NCBI RefSeq assembly: GCF_020539485.1
Contig: NZ_JACDXU010000001.1
Span: 372,001-436,000, forward strand
Length of the DNA: 64,000 nt
Direction: 5' to 3'
DNA from: Fulverythrobacter ferritrahens
GTDB lineage: Bacteria > Pseudomonadota > Alphaproteobacteria > Sphingomonadales > Sphingomonadaceae
Below the pieces are notes generated by a model. That model searched no databases. It was not told the origin of the DNA and saw only the letters and a program-made list of their open reading frames with translations. A program made the position numbers and the translations under genes. This document shows, one piece after another, positions 53,101-60,631 of the stretch. The stretch's first letter is position 1. Each line of letters begins with the position of its first letter.

Positions 53101-54666
53101 TTCACTACGGACGGCGGGATCGACAAGGGCCTGTTCCGTTTCGACACCTATTTGCGGGATACGCCCGCAAACACCAATGGCTATGAGGAATGGGTGCTGG
53201 CCAGTACGCTCGATCGTGAAGCATTCGATCTGGCGATGGTCGGCTATGGCGCACAGAACCTGTGGAACGTCACCAGCGGAACATGGCTCGATCGCACGGC
53301 CGATCTGAGGAACGCCTTTGGCGATCATGCAGAAGGTCAGGCGGGGAATGTCACGCCGGGCGTGTGGGGACGTTTGTTCGGTGCCAATGTCGAGCGCGAT
53401 GTGTCGAACACCGCCACCACGCCCACCGGCCTTTCGGGCGGCGGTACCTACGCCTACAACGACCAGATCTCGCAAGACGTCTTCGGCCTGCAAATGGGCG
53501 TTGACTTCGGCAAGGAGAGCGTGTCGGCCGGTGGGAAGGACCGTGCGTGGCTGTTCGGCGTGCTGGCCGGCTGGGCGCAGTCGGACCTCAAGTTCGATGT
53601 TTCGAACACGGCCATCAGCTATGACCAGTGGTCAGTGGGCGCCTATGCCACGCGGCTTGACGGTCCGTTCTCCGCGGATCTGTTGCTGAAGGCCGATTTC
53701 GGCACTGTCGATTACACGATGGATGACAGCCTGTACGCCGGGACCTTCACCACCCACTACACCACGCTGGGTGCCACTCTCGATCTTGGTTACAAGCTCG
53801 CGCTTGGTTCTGGCGGGGCATTCTTCGAGCCGAAGGGCACGCTGAGCTACGGCAATACCAAATTCGACAACGATCTGCCGTCGCTTCTGGGAACCGGCGT
53901 GGATGTGCAGGATTCCGATACGCTGCGCAGCCGCCTCGGCGCCCGGCTGGGCTACACCGCCGCGCTCAGCAATGGCACCAAGGTTGAACCCTATATCGAG
54001 GGCAACTGGTGGCATGAATTTGAGGGTGATTACGCCACCAACCTGTTGAGCAACGGTTCGGTTCTGCCCGTCGGCTATAATGTCGAAGGTGATTACGGCG
54101 AGGTGCTTGGCGGGATCAGCGTTGCAAATGGCAATGCCGGCTGGAGCGTGTTCCTGCGTGGTGGGGCTCAGTTCGGCGAACAGGGCTTTGCCGGCTATGT
54201 CGGCAATCTCGGCGTCCGCAAGGCGTTCGGCAAGGCTGCGACACCGCCTCCTCCGCCGCCCCCTCCGCCGCCCCCTCCGCCGCCTCCGCCCCCTCCGCCA
54301 CCGCCTCCGCCGGTGTGCAACAAGGGGCCGTACATCGTGTTCTTCGACTGGGATAAGTCGGACATCACGGTGGAGGCCGCAGCAACGCTGGACAGCGCAG
54401 TCACGGCCTATGGCAACTGCGGCACTGTTCCGATCATGCTGGCTGGCTATGCCGACCGTTCGGGTAGCACCCAGTATAACCTCGGCCTCTCGGCTCGCCG
54501 GAACAGCTCGGTGCAGACCTACCTTGTCGGCAAGGGCATCCCGGCCTCGGCTATCGGCAGCGAAGCCTTCGGCGAAGCGAACCCGCGGGTTCCCACCGCT
54601 GACGGTGTGCGCGAACTGCAGAACCGTCGCGTCGAAATCACCTATGGACCGGGTTCGGGCAACTAA
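47173..54666 (+). CDS. Giant autotransporter with C-terminal polyproline linker and OmpA domain
   Basis: A 2497-residue surface protein. A long signal peptide (about 50 residues, ending APAWA) leads to a passenger of about 2000 residues made of short Gly/Asp-rich repeats of beta-helix type (GGDVDIDTHGDIT, GGDVTIDSG and similar). The autotransporter barrel spans about residues 2055-2355 (GVWGRLFGANVERD to NLGVRKAF). Then come exactly 23 prolines (54244-54312), and an OmpA-like peptidoglycan-binding domain of about 117 residues with VFFDWDKSDITVEAAATL, AGYADRSGSTQYNLGLSARR and LQNRRVEI. The start at 47173 has AAGGGGG upstream; the frame is open before it. The likely role is adhesion or a surface layer anchored to peptidoglycan. 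Confidence 0.92.
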   Translation: MQKNTVCGAKASDRGHSRSRNVKLATTTAFAALAVATYVSPLSVAPAWAACAANTGVAPDTIICSDGDADGITLSTTENKGVNVTIQSGAAVGSTGGIDVDITGGSILNINKPFNFDMSDPNSGILTTGTAVDVNRSWSPLGVPTGTTSGTWTINGDIKSTQGNAIVISSSAGTGTILSPNGAITMNIGAAGSVEGASNGITYSATTGISNVNINNDGGIFGGNSAISLNAGTSVGGTFTVTNNGQIGNSGHAGTGPAINMVGALTNGVVTNNENGLIYSQGDGITMALGGTGTVTNSGDITSTTADAIDLTVRTATVTNEDGGTISGATSGVKIVSVLGATVTNEEGGTITSSGGKGVSLVTGTSGTVTNSGTISSQNDAVTIVTTLGNATGTNHGEIISTAGSGMNLTAGVGNVTVVNDGSIDSGVNGIIASAPFGDVSVTSSGTIDTNTGAGIYAFSGTGDVTVDSRSEDGYVTSTGGAGIVGIAAGNGDVTIDSGTVNAGAGSVGLPAPLDTIPVPVGGGVIAATNNGAATVNAHGDISVAGGTFGAAAISLNGTATVNLNGVTIDPPQIGAAAIVMGGTGDATITTGAANVDATLAGLVGYNGGTGDVSIDAEGATIGSGTAPQIGIAGVATGGGDVDIEGRDSIVTADAGIAGYASNGGNVWIDSGTVTASGSGIAGIGVIGVAQGGGDVDIDTHGDTSAAGYIAVGGYADTGGDVSIDLKGASDDITNVTAANGIGVIGVAQGGGDVDIEGEYSNVSAAVGIVGFADTGGDVWIDSGDVTATGGVLGVGVVGVALGGGDVDIDTHGDITASGLVAVGGFADTGGDVSIDLLGSDDDYTQISAANGVGVLGVALGGGDVDIEGEYSNVSAAVGIVGFADTGGDVWIDSGDVTATGGVLGVGVVGVALGGGDVDIDTHGDITASGLVAVGGFADTGGDVSIDLLGSDDDYTQISAANGVGVLGVALGGGDVDIEGEYSDVSASAGIVGLAQGGGNIWIDSGEVEATGTGLTGIGVSGTALGGNVDIDTHGDTTANGLFGVMGLATGGDVTVTIGEDTTVSAANGAGVAGTAIDGDVIIDAQGATVNSQYTGIAALAMNGDATVDSGDVTTTATGLGGSGVVAMAVDLGSGGGNATVVTHGKISADNGLYGAAAMAVGGNASLTIGGDIDPPDIGGAAMAVGGDADIDVLADVSIEADDVGLLAAAIGGNATIDADASSIVTSGDAGVIASAIGGDVTIDTGTVYANGVGLTGIGITGVALGGDVNITTHNLTETAGLVGIFALADEDVNIDITDQTVNAYFGFGMVATAGGDVDVDGVGSTINSGLTGILATSIGGSVTIDSGTIESSLESGILANAFGGDADITLHGNITANGLAGVNALATGDVNIDLGANSVTNTLGIGVGAEAGEDVVILGADSTVNSETTGIFALAGGNVDVDSGTVTSVNDSGILGIAVTGYVDIVAHGDVTANGQAGINALAGTSASVDLGENAVVNTGGFGVGATALNGNATVLGADSTVTSLDTGIFANALFGDATVDSGVVTSANGSGVLAMAVGGDATITTHGKITADNGMYGAAAMSIGGAATVTVNAVIDPPAIGASAVSIGSGNATVTNNSDIEADFIGIQAANFGDGDVIVTNNGTVGAGTYPAPAFGISTMKIGPGATTITNASDAEVYALGAAVMAYAFDPDPAAGNDITIVNDGLLQGDGDAFATVMTWSDGSLSLTNGAGGVITTDEAAPESGAAIWAYSEAGTIGIDNGGSITGNVALAALGVDPVSGVSVVFDNAVGGQWTFSGENAVYGLGDITLNNGGVIKAVGSSVSTFQSDEGDIAITNSGNLIASGYEHDFNFVHPLGAATFSNTGKVIVDGGLNFNGLDEFNNANLIDMTDADANDYLTISGDYNAVGAPVFAFNAQLQANGAADYMVVGGDVSGTTHIKVGDLASSAPGGYVDAGDGIVFAYVGGAVNSSTPDFTTDGGIDKGLFRFDTYLRDTPANTNGYEEWVLASTLDREAFDLAMVGYGAQNLWNVTSGTWLDRTADLRNAFGDHAEGQAGNVTPGVWGRLFGANVERDVSNTATTPTGLSGGGTYAYNDQISQDVFGLQMGVDFGKESVSAGGKDRAWLFGVLAGWAQSDLKFDVSNTAISYDQWSVGAYATRLDGPFSADLLLKADFGTVDYTMDDSLYAGTFTTHYTTLGATLDLGYKLALGSGGAFFEPKGTLSYGNTKFDNDLPSLLGTGVDVQDSDTLRSRLGARLGYTAALSNGTKVEPYIEGNWWHEFEGDYATNLLSNGSVLPVGYNVEGDYGEVLGGISVANGNAGWSVFLRGGAQFGEQGFAGYVGNLGVRKAFGKAATPPPPPPPPPPPPPPPPPPPPPPPVCNKGPYIVFFDWDKSDITVEAAATLDSAVTAYGNCGTVPIMLAGYADRSGSTQYNLGLSARRNSSVQTYLVGKGIPASAIGSEAFGEANPRVPTADGVRELQNRRVEITYGPGSGN
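49099..50120 (+). repeat. Tandem 336/333/333-base repeats in the passenger domain
   Basis: The marker GATATTGAAG (coding D-I-E) recurs at 49099, 49435, 49768 and 50101, giving periods of 336, 333 and 333 bases (112, 111 and 111 residues). Copies 49435-49767 and 49768-50100 differ by eye at 9 bases, all silent third positions; the encoded 111 residues are identical. The first copy is more diverged and the last breaks off after about 20 bases. Confidence 0.85.
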
Positions 54667-54695
54667 GCCCGGCGCGATCCGCAGGGATTGAAAAG

Positions 54696-54728
54696 AAAAG
54701 GCCCGGAGGGAAACCTCCGGGCCTTTTT
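54696..54728. terminator. Bidirectional intrinsic terminator
   Basis: AAAA followed by GGCCCGGAGG (54700-54709), a GAAA loop, CCTCCGGGCC (54714-54723) and TTTTT. A perfect 10-base-pair stem with A-run and T-run on the two sides serves both the autotransporter gene and the convergent selO gene. Confidence 0.92.
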
Positions 54729-54759
54729 CTATATGTGGGCAAAAGGCCGGAGCGTGGAC

Positions 54760-56181
54760 TTACTTGAAAGAGCGGTGACCTGTTGGGATCGGCGGTTCGC
54801 CAAGCGCGTTGCCCATGCGCCGCAAAGCCTCCACTTTAGCGTTAAGGGGGGCCCAGTCGTCATGCTCCGCGATGGCCGCCCAGATCGCTTCCACCTCTTC
54901 GATCAGCATCGCCTGGGGTGCACTTTCGGCCCAATATTCGCTTCCGGATTCCAGGCGCGCGCGCCCGGCGAAAACGGCAGCCAGATCGCCATTGGCGCCG
55001 CGCCCGCCGCGATGGGTGAAGAAGAATGCATCCGGCGCGACGGATTGTTCGCGCATGGTCTGCTCCGCCACAGTGATCAGTTTCATATCCTCCTCGACGC
55101 CGTGGCTTTCGACGCCCAGGCGCCAGCAGAAGCGGCGCGCCATGGCGCCATGGTAAAGGGCGGGAAATCGCTCCAGCGCGGCGACCAGCGGCGGTGCCTC
55201 GCAGACCTGCCTCAGGGCGATAGCCAGTTGCGCGCAGTTCCAGTGGATCGCTTCGGCCTGCCGCCCGAAAGCATATAGGCCCTGCTCGTCGAAATAGGCG
55301 GCGGTAAAGCCTGGTTCCCAGCGGGGCAGCCAACGCCACGGGCCGTAATCGAAACTCTCGCCGGTAATGTTCATATTGTCGGTATTGAGCACGCCATGGA
55401 CGAAACCGGCCACCACGTAGGACGCGGCCAGATCGGCCAGCCGCTCCACAACCTGATGGAAAAGGATGACCGCAGGCTCGCTCCGGCCCGGCGCATCTTC
55501 GGGCGGCAGCGGGCCGGGGAATTGCTCGAGGCAATAGGCGATCAGCTGTTCCATTTCCGCCTTCGCCTCGAAAGCGGCGAGGCGCTGGAACGTGCCGATG
55601 CGGATATGGCTGTGGCTCAGGCGCACAAGCACGGCTGAGCGGGTGGGGGAGGGTTCGTCTCCTCGCCACAATTCCTCGCCTGTCTCGATCACCGAGAAGG
55701 TCTTGCTGGTATAGGTGCCCAGCGCCTCCAGCATTTCCGTCGCCAGAATTTCCCGCACCGCGCCCTTAAGCGTCAGCCTGCCATCGGCTGTGCGGCTGTA
55801 GGGCGTAAGGCCGGAACCTTTCGTGCCCAGATCGAGCAGCCGCGGCGCCTGTCCGTAATTTGGCCCATCGCGCAATTGGGCAAAAGTGAAACCGCGCCCG
55901 TCGCCGATCTCCGGGTTGTAAACGCGGAACTGATGCCCGTGATAGCGGAGCGCCAGGGGGCGGGGCAGGTTGCCGGGCAGCGGCTCGAAATGCCCGAAAT
56001 GGCGCACCCATTGTTCGTCGGACAGGGCTTCCAGTCCGACTGCGCGATCCCAGCGGCGATTGCGGAAGCGCAGCTCCGCTTTCGGAAAATCGGCGGGAGA
56101 AACCTCATCACCCAGCCATTCGGCGAGCTTGAGGATTTGCGGGTCTGGCCTATAGGGGGCTTGTGGCGGTTCTGCTCGCAT
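54760..56181 (-). CDS. selO: Protein adenylyltransferase SelO (YdiU)
   Basis: A 473-residue pseudokinase-fold AMP transferase. Family markers are LALRYHGHQFRVYNPEIGDG, LDLGTKGSGLTPYSR, LKGAVREILATEMLEALG and the metal-binding FVHGVLNTDNMNITGESFDY. SelO AMPylates Ser, Thr or Tyr of redox proteins. No selenocysteine or C-terminal C-x2-C is seen. Length matches E. coli YdiU (478). Confidence 0.95.
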   Translation of the reverse strand: MRAEPPQAPYRPDPQILKLAEWLGDEVSPADFPKAELRFRNRRWDRAVGLEALSDEQWVRHFGHFEPLPGNLPRPLALRYHGHQFRVYNPEIGDGRGFTFAQLRDGPNYGQAPRLLDLGTKGSGLTPYSRTADGRLTLKGAVREILATEMLEALGTYTSKTFSVIETGEELWRGDEPSPTRSAVLVRLSHSHIRIGTFQRLAAFEAKAEMEQLIAYCLEQFPGPLPPEDAPGRSEPAVILFHQVVERLADLAASYVVAGFVHGVLNTDNMNITGESFDYGPWRWLPRWEPGFTAAYFDEQGLYAFGRQAEAIHWNCAQLAIALRQVCEAPPLVAALERFPALYHGAMARRFCWRLGVESHGVEEDMKLITVAEQTMREQSVAPDAFFFTHRGGRGANGDLAAVFAGRARLESGSEYWAESAPQAMLIEEVEAIWAAIAEHDDWAPLNAKVEALRRMGNALGEPPIPTGHRSFK

Positions 56182-56245
56182 CCCGCTTTAGTGGGGGCTT
56201 GGCGAGCCGCGCGCAAGAAGCCGTCTTATCAGGGGTGCAGCGAAC

Positions 56246-57112
56246 ATGGGCGATGGCGCGGCCTTCACGGACCGATTCTGGACATCGCCCGACGGGCTCA
56301 AGCTGCATTATCGCGATTATCCGGGGCGGGAAGATCGGCCGCTTTTGCTGTGTCTGCCCGGCCTGACGCGCAATGCGCGCGATTTCGATCCGGTGGCGAA
56401 TGCCTTTGCCGGAGAATGGCGGGTCATTTCCGTCGATTTGCGCGGGCGCGGCGAGAGCGATTATGCGAAAGACGCGGCGACCTACAATCCGCTGCAATAT
56501 GTCGCCGATATCGAAGCTTTGCTGGAGCAGGCTGGCATCTCCCGTTTCGTCGCCATTGGCACGTCACTGGGTGGCATCCTCACCATGCTGCTGGCGGCAG
56601 GCGGGGCGGAACGCATTGCCGGGGCAGTGCTGAACGATATCGGACCGGTGCTGGAACCAGCAGGTGTTGCACGGATTCGCGACTATGTCGGGCAGGGGCG
56701 CAGCTTCCCCACATGGATGCATGCGGCGCGGGCCCTGAAGGAATCGGGTGGGGCGATTTTCCCTGACTATGCAATCACGGATTGGCTCGCGATGGCCAAG
56801 CGGGTGATGGCTGTTGGCGGCAATGGCCGCATTGCTTTCGATTACGACATGAAGATCGCGGAACCCTTCAATGCTCCTTCCGCCCAAGAGGATTTCGATC
56901 TCTGGCCGGCCTATCGCGCTCTGGCAGGGCGGCCGGTGCTGGTGATCCGGGGCGCTCTGTCCGATCTGCTTTCCGCTGCGACGGTCAGGCGAATGATGAA
57001 GGAAGTTCCCGGCGCGGAATCGCTTGCGATTCGGCGTGTCGGTCATCCGCCTTCGTTAGAAGAACCGGGAGTGAAAGAAGCAATCGCCAACCTTCTGGCG
57101 AAGGTCGAATGA
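56246..57112 (+). CDS. Alpha/beta hydrolase
   Basis: A 288-residue alpha/beta hydrolase. The nucleophile elbow is FVAIGTSLGGILTML (Ser), the oxyanion strand LLLCLPGLTRNARDFD, the conserved SVDLRGRGESD, and the His in IRRVGHPPSLEEPG. The substrate is unknown. It diverges from selO by 64 bases and overlaps the glycosyltransferase start by 4 bases (ATGA). Confidence 0.88.
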   Translation: MGDGAAFTDRFWTSPDGLKLHYRDYPGREDRPLLLCLPGLTRNARDFDPVANAFAGEWRVISVDLRGRGESDYAKDAATYNPLQYVADIEALLEQAGISRFVAIGTSLGGILTMLLAAGGAERIAGAVLNDIGPVLEPAGVARIRDYVGQGRSFPTWMHAARALKESGGAIFPDYAITDWLAMAKRVMAVGGNGRIAFDYDMKIAEPFNAPSAQEDFDLWPAYRALAGRPVLVIRGALSDLLSAATVRRMMKEVPGAESLAIRRVGHPPSLEEPGVKEAIANLLAKVE

Positions 57113-58245
57113 TTCCGCACCGGATTTTGCATCTGCATTCAAGCTTTGATGCAGGCGGGAAGGAACTGCGCTGCGTCCGGCTGATCAACGCTTTCGGGGC
57201 GGAATTTTCGCATTCGATCGTTTCGGCACAGCCCGGCGCCCTTGCCGCTGCGAAGCATATCTCGCCCGATATTTCAGTGGATTATCCTACAGACTTCCCA
57301 CCGCTTGCAGGATCGCCTTCGCTGGGAAGGCTGAGGACGCTTGCTCGCGCCATGCGGGAATTCGATCTGGTGCTCACTTATAATTGGGGCGCGATGGATG
57401 CGGCGATGGCGCATGGATTGTTCGCGCACTCCATGAAATTGCCGTCGCTGATCCATCATGAGGACGGCTTCAATTCGGATGAGGCCATCCGCCTGAAGAC
57501 GCGTCGCAATCTGTATCGGCGGCTCGCCTTGCGGCGGGCGTCGGCTCTGGTTGTCCCCTCGCACAGGCTGGAGCGGATCGCGCTGGATGTGTGGCGTCAG
57601 CCTGCCGCACGGGTCCACCGGATCGCCAATGGCATTCCAACGGGTGCCTATGCGGCGCTTCCAGCGCGCGACGCCATTCCAGGGCTCGTAAAGGGCGCGG
57701 GCGACAAATGGTTGGGCACGCTGGCCGGGCTGCGTGCCGTGAAGGATCTGCCCGCCATGGTTCGTGCCTTTGCCCGGTTGCCCGCAGATTGGCGGTTGGT
57801 GATCCTGGGGGAAGGGCCGGAGAGGCAGGCAATTCTGGCCGAGGCGCAGGCAATGGGCGTTGCCGAGCGGCTGCATCTGCCCGGTTTCGCCGCCGATCCG
57901 GCGAAAGTCGTGGGGCTGTTCGACATTTTCGCCCTGTCTTCCCGCAGCGAGCAGTTCCCGATCTCCGTAGTTGAGGCGATGGCGGCGGGCCTGCCTGTTG
58001 CCGCACCCGCAGTGGGCGATGTGGCGCAGATGGTGGCGCAGGAAAATGCGCCTTTCATCGTTCCGGCTGGAGATACTGATGCTTTGGGGCAAGCGTTTGT
58101 TACGCTGGCTGCCGATCCGCAATTACGGCGCGCGGTAGGTGGGGCCAATCAGGCAAAGGCGCGGGATTCCTGTGATGAGCGCGTAATGCTGTCAGCCTAT
58201 CACGCGCTTTATGCAGGAGCGATGCGACCCGTGCGCAGGGCCTGA
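57109..58245 (+). CDS. Glycosyltransferase family 4-like protein
   Basis: A 378-residue GT-B glycosyltransferase. The N-terminal domain begins ILHLHSSFDAGGKELRCVR, and the C-terminal nucleotide-sugar domain contains WRLVILGEGPERQAIL, RLHLPGFAADPAKV and the E-x7-E motif region SRSEQFPISVVEAMAAGLPV. The acceptor is unknown; similar sphingomonad proteins are found with exopolysaccharide genes, none of which is adjacent. The start overlaps the hydrolase stop. Confidence 0.88.
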   Translation: MIPHRILHLHSSFDAGGKELRCVRLINAFGAEFSHSIVSAQPGALAAAKHISPDISVDYPTDFPPLAGSPSLGRLRTLARAMREFDLVLTYNWGAMDAAMAHGLFAHSMKLPSLIHHEDGFNSDEAIRLKTRRNLYRRLALRRASALVVPSHRLERIALDVWRQPAARVHRIANGIPTGAYAALPARDAIPGLVKGAGDKWLGTLAGLRAVKDLPAMVRAFARLPADWRLVILGEGPERQAILAEAQAMGVAERLHLPGFAADPAKVVGLFDIFALSSRSEQFPISVVEAMAAGLPVAAPAVGDVAQMVAQENAPFIVPAGDTDALGQAFVTLAADPQLRRAVGGANQAKARDSCDERVMLSAYHALYAGAMRPVRRA

Positions 58246-58405
58246 GGCTGGCGCTTCTTGCGGCACTTCCTTCATGGGCGGTTCACCCGCCGGGCCTAAG
58301 GGTTTTGCCCCAGTTGAGGATGGCAGGGTTTCCGCCATTGCGGTATCGCTGCGAGGCCCCTAAACAGCGCCCGAAACAGGACTTCACCGAGCAAAAGGCT
58401 GCCGC

Positions 58406-59188
58406 GTGGCTCTTACACCGAACATTCCCAATAATGATGCAGACAAGCGCGCCGATCGCGACGCAAAACAGCAGGAAGTCCTGCTGCGCGAGGTAGATGA
58501 CGCCCTACGCCAGGATCAGCTGGCCACATTCGGCCGCAAATACGGCAAGCAGCTTGCCGGTGTCGTGATCGGTGGCCTCGCCCTTTTCGGAGGCTGGTTG
58601 TTGTGGACCGAGTTTAGCGACGGTAACCACGAGGAAGTTTCCGAAGAACTCGTGAAGTCGCTCGATCAGCTTGATGCCGGCAATTTCGATACCGCCGCCA
58701 AGCAGCTTGAAAAGCTGGAAAAGGATGGCGGTGACGGGGCCGCGGCGATCGCCCGCCTGCTGCGCGCCAGCGTGGCCCAACGCGACAACAAGAATGTGGA
58801 GGCCGCTCGCCTTTATGGCGAGATCGCCAATGACAGCGATGTTCCCGAACCCTATCGCAACCTTGCCCTGATCCGGCAGGTTTCGATCAATTATGCGAAG
58901 ATGAAGCCGGCCGACGTGGTCGAGAAGCTCAAGCCGTTGGCCAAGCCTGGCACGCCCTATTTCGGCAGTGCAGGTGAGCTGGTGGGCGCTGCCTATCTCG
59001 ATATGGGCAAGACCGATCTGGCGGGGCCACTCTTCGGACAGATAGCCAAGGATGAGGATGTTCCCGATTCGCTGCGTTCGCGTGCCCGCCAGTTGGCAGG
59101 CATGATGGGCGTCGACGCTATCGAGGATGTTGACGAGACGCTGAAAGACCTGCGCAATGAGGGTGAGGAGCCCGCAGCGGCGCAGTAA
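58406..59188 (+). CDS. YfgM-like TPR protein
   Basis: A 260-residue protein with a cytoplasmic N-terminus, one membrane helix (GVVIGGLALFGGWLLW, about residues 52-68) and periplasmic TPR_21-type repeats (LDAGNFDTAAKQLEKLEK, NKNVEAARLYGEIAND, GAAYLDMGKTDLAGPLFG). In enterobacteria YfgM sits with SecYEG and the chaperone network and is encoded next to bamB, as here (11 bases apart). A GTG is the best start. The C-terminus is acidic. Confidence 0.85.
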   Translation: MALTPNIPNNDADKRADRDAKQQEVLLREVDDALRQDQLATFGRKYGKQLAGVVIGGLALFGGWLLWTEFSDGNHEEVSEELVKSLDQLDAGNFDTAAKQLEKLEKDGGDGAAAIARLLRASVAQRDNKNVEAARLYGEIANDSDVPEPYRNLALIRQVSINYAKMKPADVVEKLKPLAKPGTPYFGSAGELVGAAYLDMGKTDLAGPLFGQIAKDEDVPDSLRSRARQLAGMMGVDAIEDVDETLKDLRNEGEEPAAAQ

Positions 59189-59199
59189 TAGTTGCGAGA

Positions 59200-60555
59200 A
59201 TGACAAAGCCTATGAACCGCATCTCTACCCGGCGCCTCGCGGCGCTCCCTATGCTCGTCATTATGGCCGCAGCGCTTTCTGCCTGCGGTGTGTTTGGCGG
59301 CAAGGACAAGCCCAAGACGCCGACCATAGGCAATCGCGTGCCGATCCTGTCACGGATCGAAAGCGGCACTACTGTGGATTCCTCGCTGGCTTCCGTTTCG
59401 GTGGTAATCCCCGCAGCGCAGGTGAATGCCGATTGGAGCCAGGCCGGCGGCACCGCGTCCAAGAGCTATGGCCATCTGGCCATTGGGGCGTCCCCTGATG
59501 AATTGTGGACCGCGCGCATTGCCGGTTCCGGCCCGAAGCGCCGCCTCGCTGCCTCTCCGGTCGTCGGTGGCGGAACACTCTTCGTTGTCGATACGGATGC
59601 TGTGGTCCACGCGTTTGACGCCAATAACGGCAGCCAGAAATGGACCTACCGGATGCCGGTGCCGGGCAAATCTGAAAGCTCTGCCTTCGGCGGCGGCGTC
59701 AGCTATTCGAACGGCCGCCTCTATGCCACCAATGGTGTGGGCGATGTGGTTGCGCTGGACGCGACCGACGGCAAGCAGATCTGGTCGGTGAAGCCTTCGG
59801 GCCCGCTGCGCGGTGCGCCTACGATCGCCTTCAACATGATCTTCGTGATGACGCAGGATAACCAGATCTTCGCGCTCAATCCCACCGATGGCGGCGTGGC
59901 CTGGAATGAATCCGGCTCGGTCGGGCAGGCGGGCGTCTTCGGCGTTGCTGCTCCGGCGGCAGGGCAGGGTACGGTGATCGCGGGTTACAGCTCGGGCGAA
60001 GTGGCTGCCTATCGTTACGAAAACGGCCGTGAAGTTTGGACCGACGCCCTTTCGCGCACGAATATCTCCACGGAAGTCGGCGCGCTGACGGACGTCGATG
60101 CCGATCCGATCATCGATTCCGGCCGCGTCTATGCGCTGGGACAGGGTGGGCGCATGGCCGCCTATGAACTGATCACCGGCCAGCGCATCTGGGAACTCAA
60201 TCTGGCGGGCATTTCCACTCCGGCTCTGGCTGGGGAGTGGATTTTCACCCTGACCGATGATGCTCGAATGCTGGCGATTGCGCGTGGCAGCGGCAAGGTG
60301 CGCTGGCTGACCCAGCTGCAGGGCTGGAAGAACCCGAAGAAGCGGACCAACCGCATTTTCTGGACCGGGCCGGTGCTGGCGGGCAACAAGCTATGGGTCG
60401 CCAGTTCGCGTGGTGAAGTGCTGGCGCTCGACGTGCTGACCGGCGCCCCCGCGCCGTTCCGCAACCTCAAGACGCCGGTTTCGCTGGCGCCGATCGTCGC
60501 GAACCAGACGCTCTATATTCTGGACGATGACGGCACCATCCACGCCTATCGGTGA
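59200..60555 (+). CDS. bamB: Outer membrane protein assembly factor BamB
   Basis: A 451-residue lipoprotein with a lipobox (IMAAALSACG) and an eight-bladed PQQ-type beta-propeller; repeated blades such as VVHAFDANNGSQKWTYRM, DVVALDATDGKQIWSVK and ALDVLTGAPAPF are visible. It supports barrel insertion by the BAM complex. Start at 59200, or 59212. In many relatives a der gene follows; here an ICMT-like gene does. Confidence 0.93.
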   Translation: MTKPMNRISTRRLAALPMLVIMAAALSACGVFGGKDKPKTPTIGNRVPILSRIESGTTVDSSLASVSVVIPAAQVNADWSQAGGTASKSYGHLAIGASPDELWTARIAGSGPKRRLAASPVVGGGTLFVVDTDAVVHAFDANNGSQKWTYRMPVPGKSESSAFGGGVSYSNGRLYATNGVGDVVALDATDGKQIWSVKPSGPLRGAPTIAFNMIFVMTQDNQIFALNPTDGGVAWNESGSVGQAGVFGVAAPAAGQGTVIAGYSSGEVAAYRYENGREVWTDALSRTNISTEVGALTDVDADPIIDSGRVYALGQGGRMAAYELITGQRIWELNLAGISTPALAGEWIFTLTDDARMLAIARGSGKVRWLTQLQGWKNPKKRTNRIFWTGPVLAGNKLWVASSRGEVLALDVLTGAPAPFRNLKTPVSLAPIVANQTLYILDDDGTIHAYR

Positions 60556-60631
60556 TCCGGGGCTGCCGCAAAAGTAATGGGAAAAGGGGCATTACCTGCC
60601 CCTTAACCCTTTTTCGGTAGGCGCCCACGGC

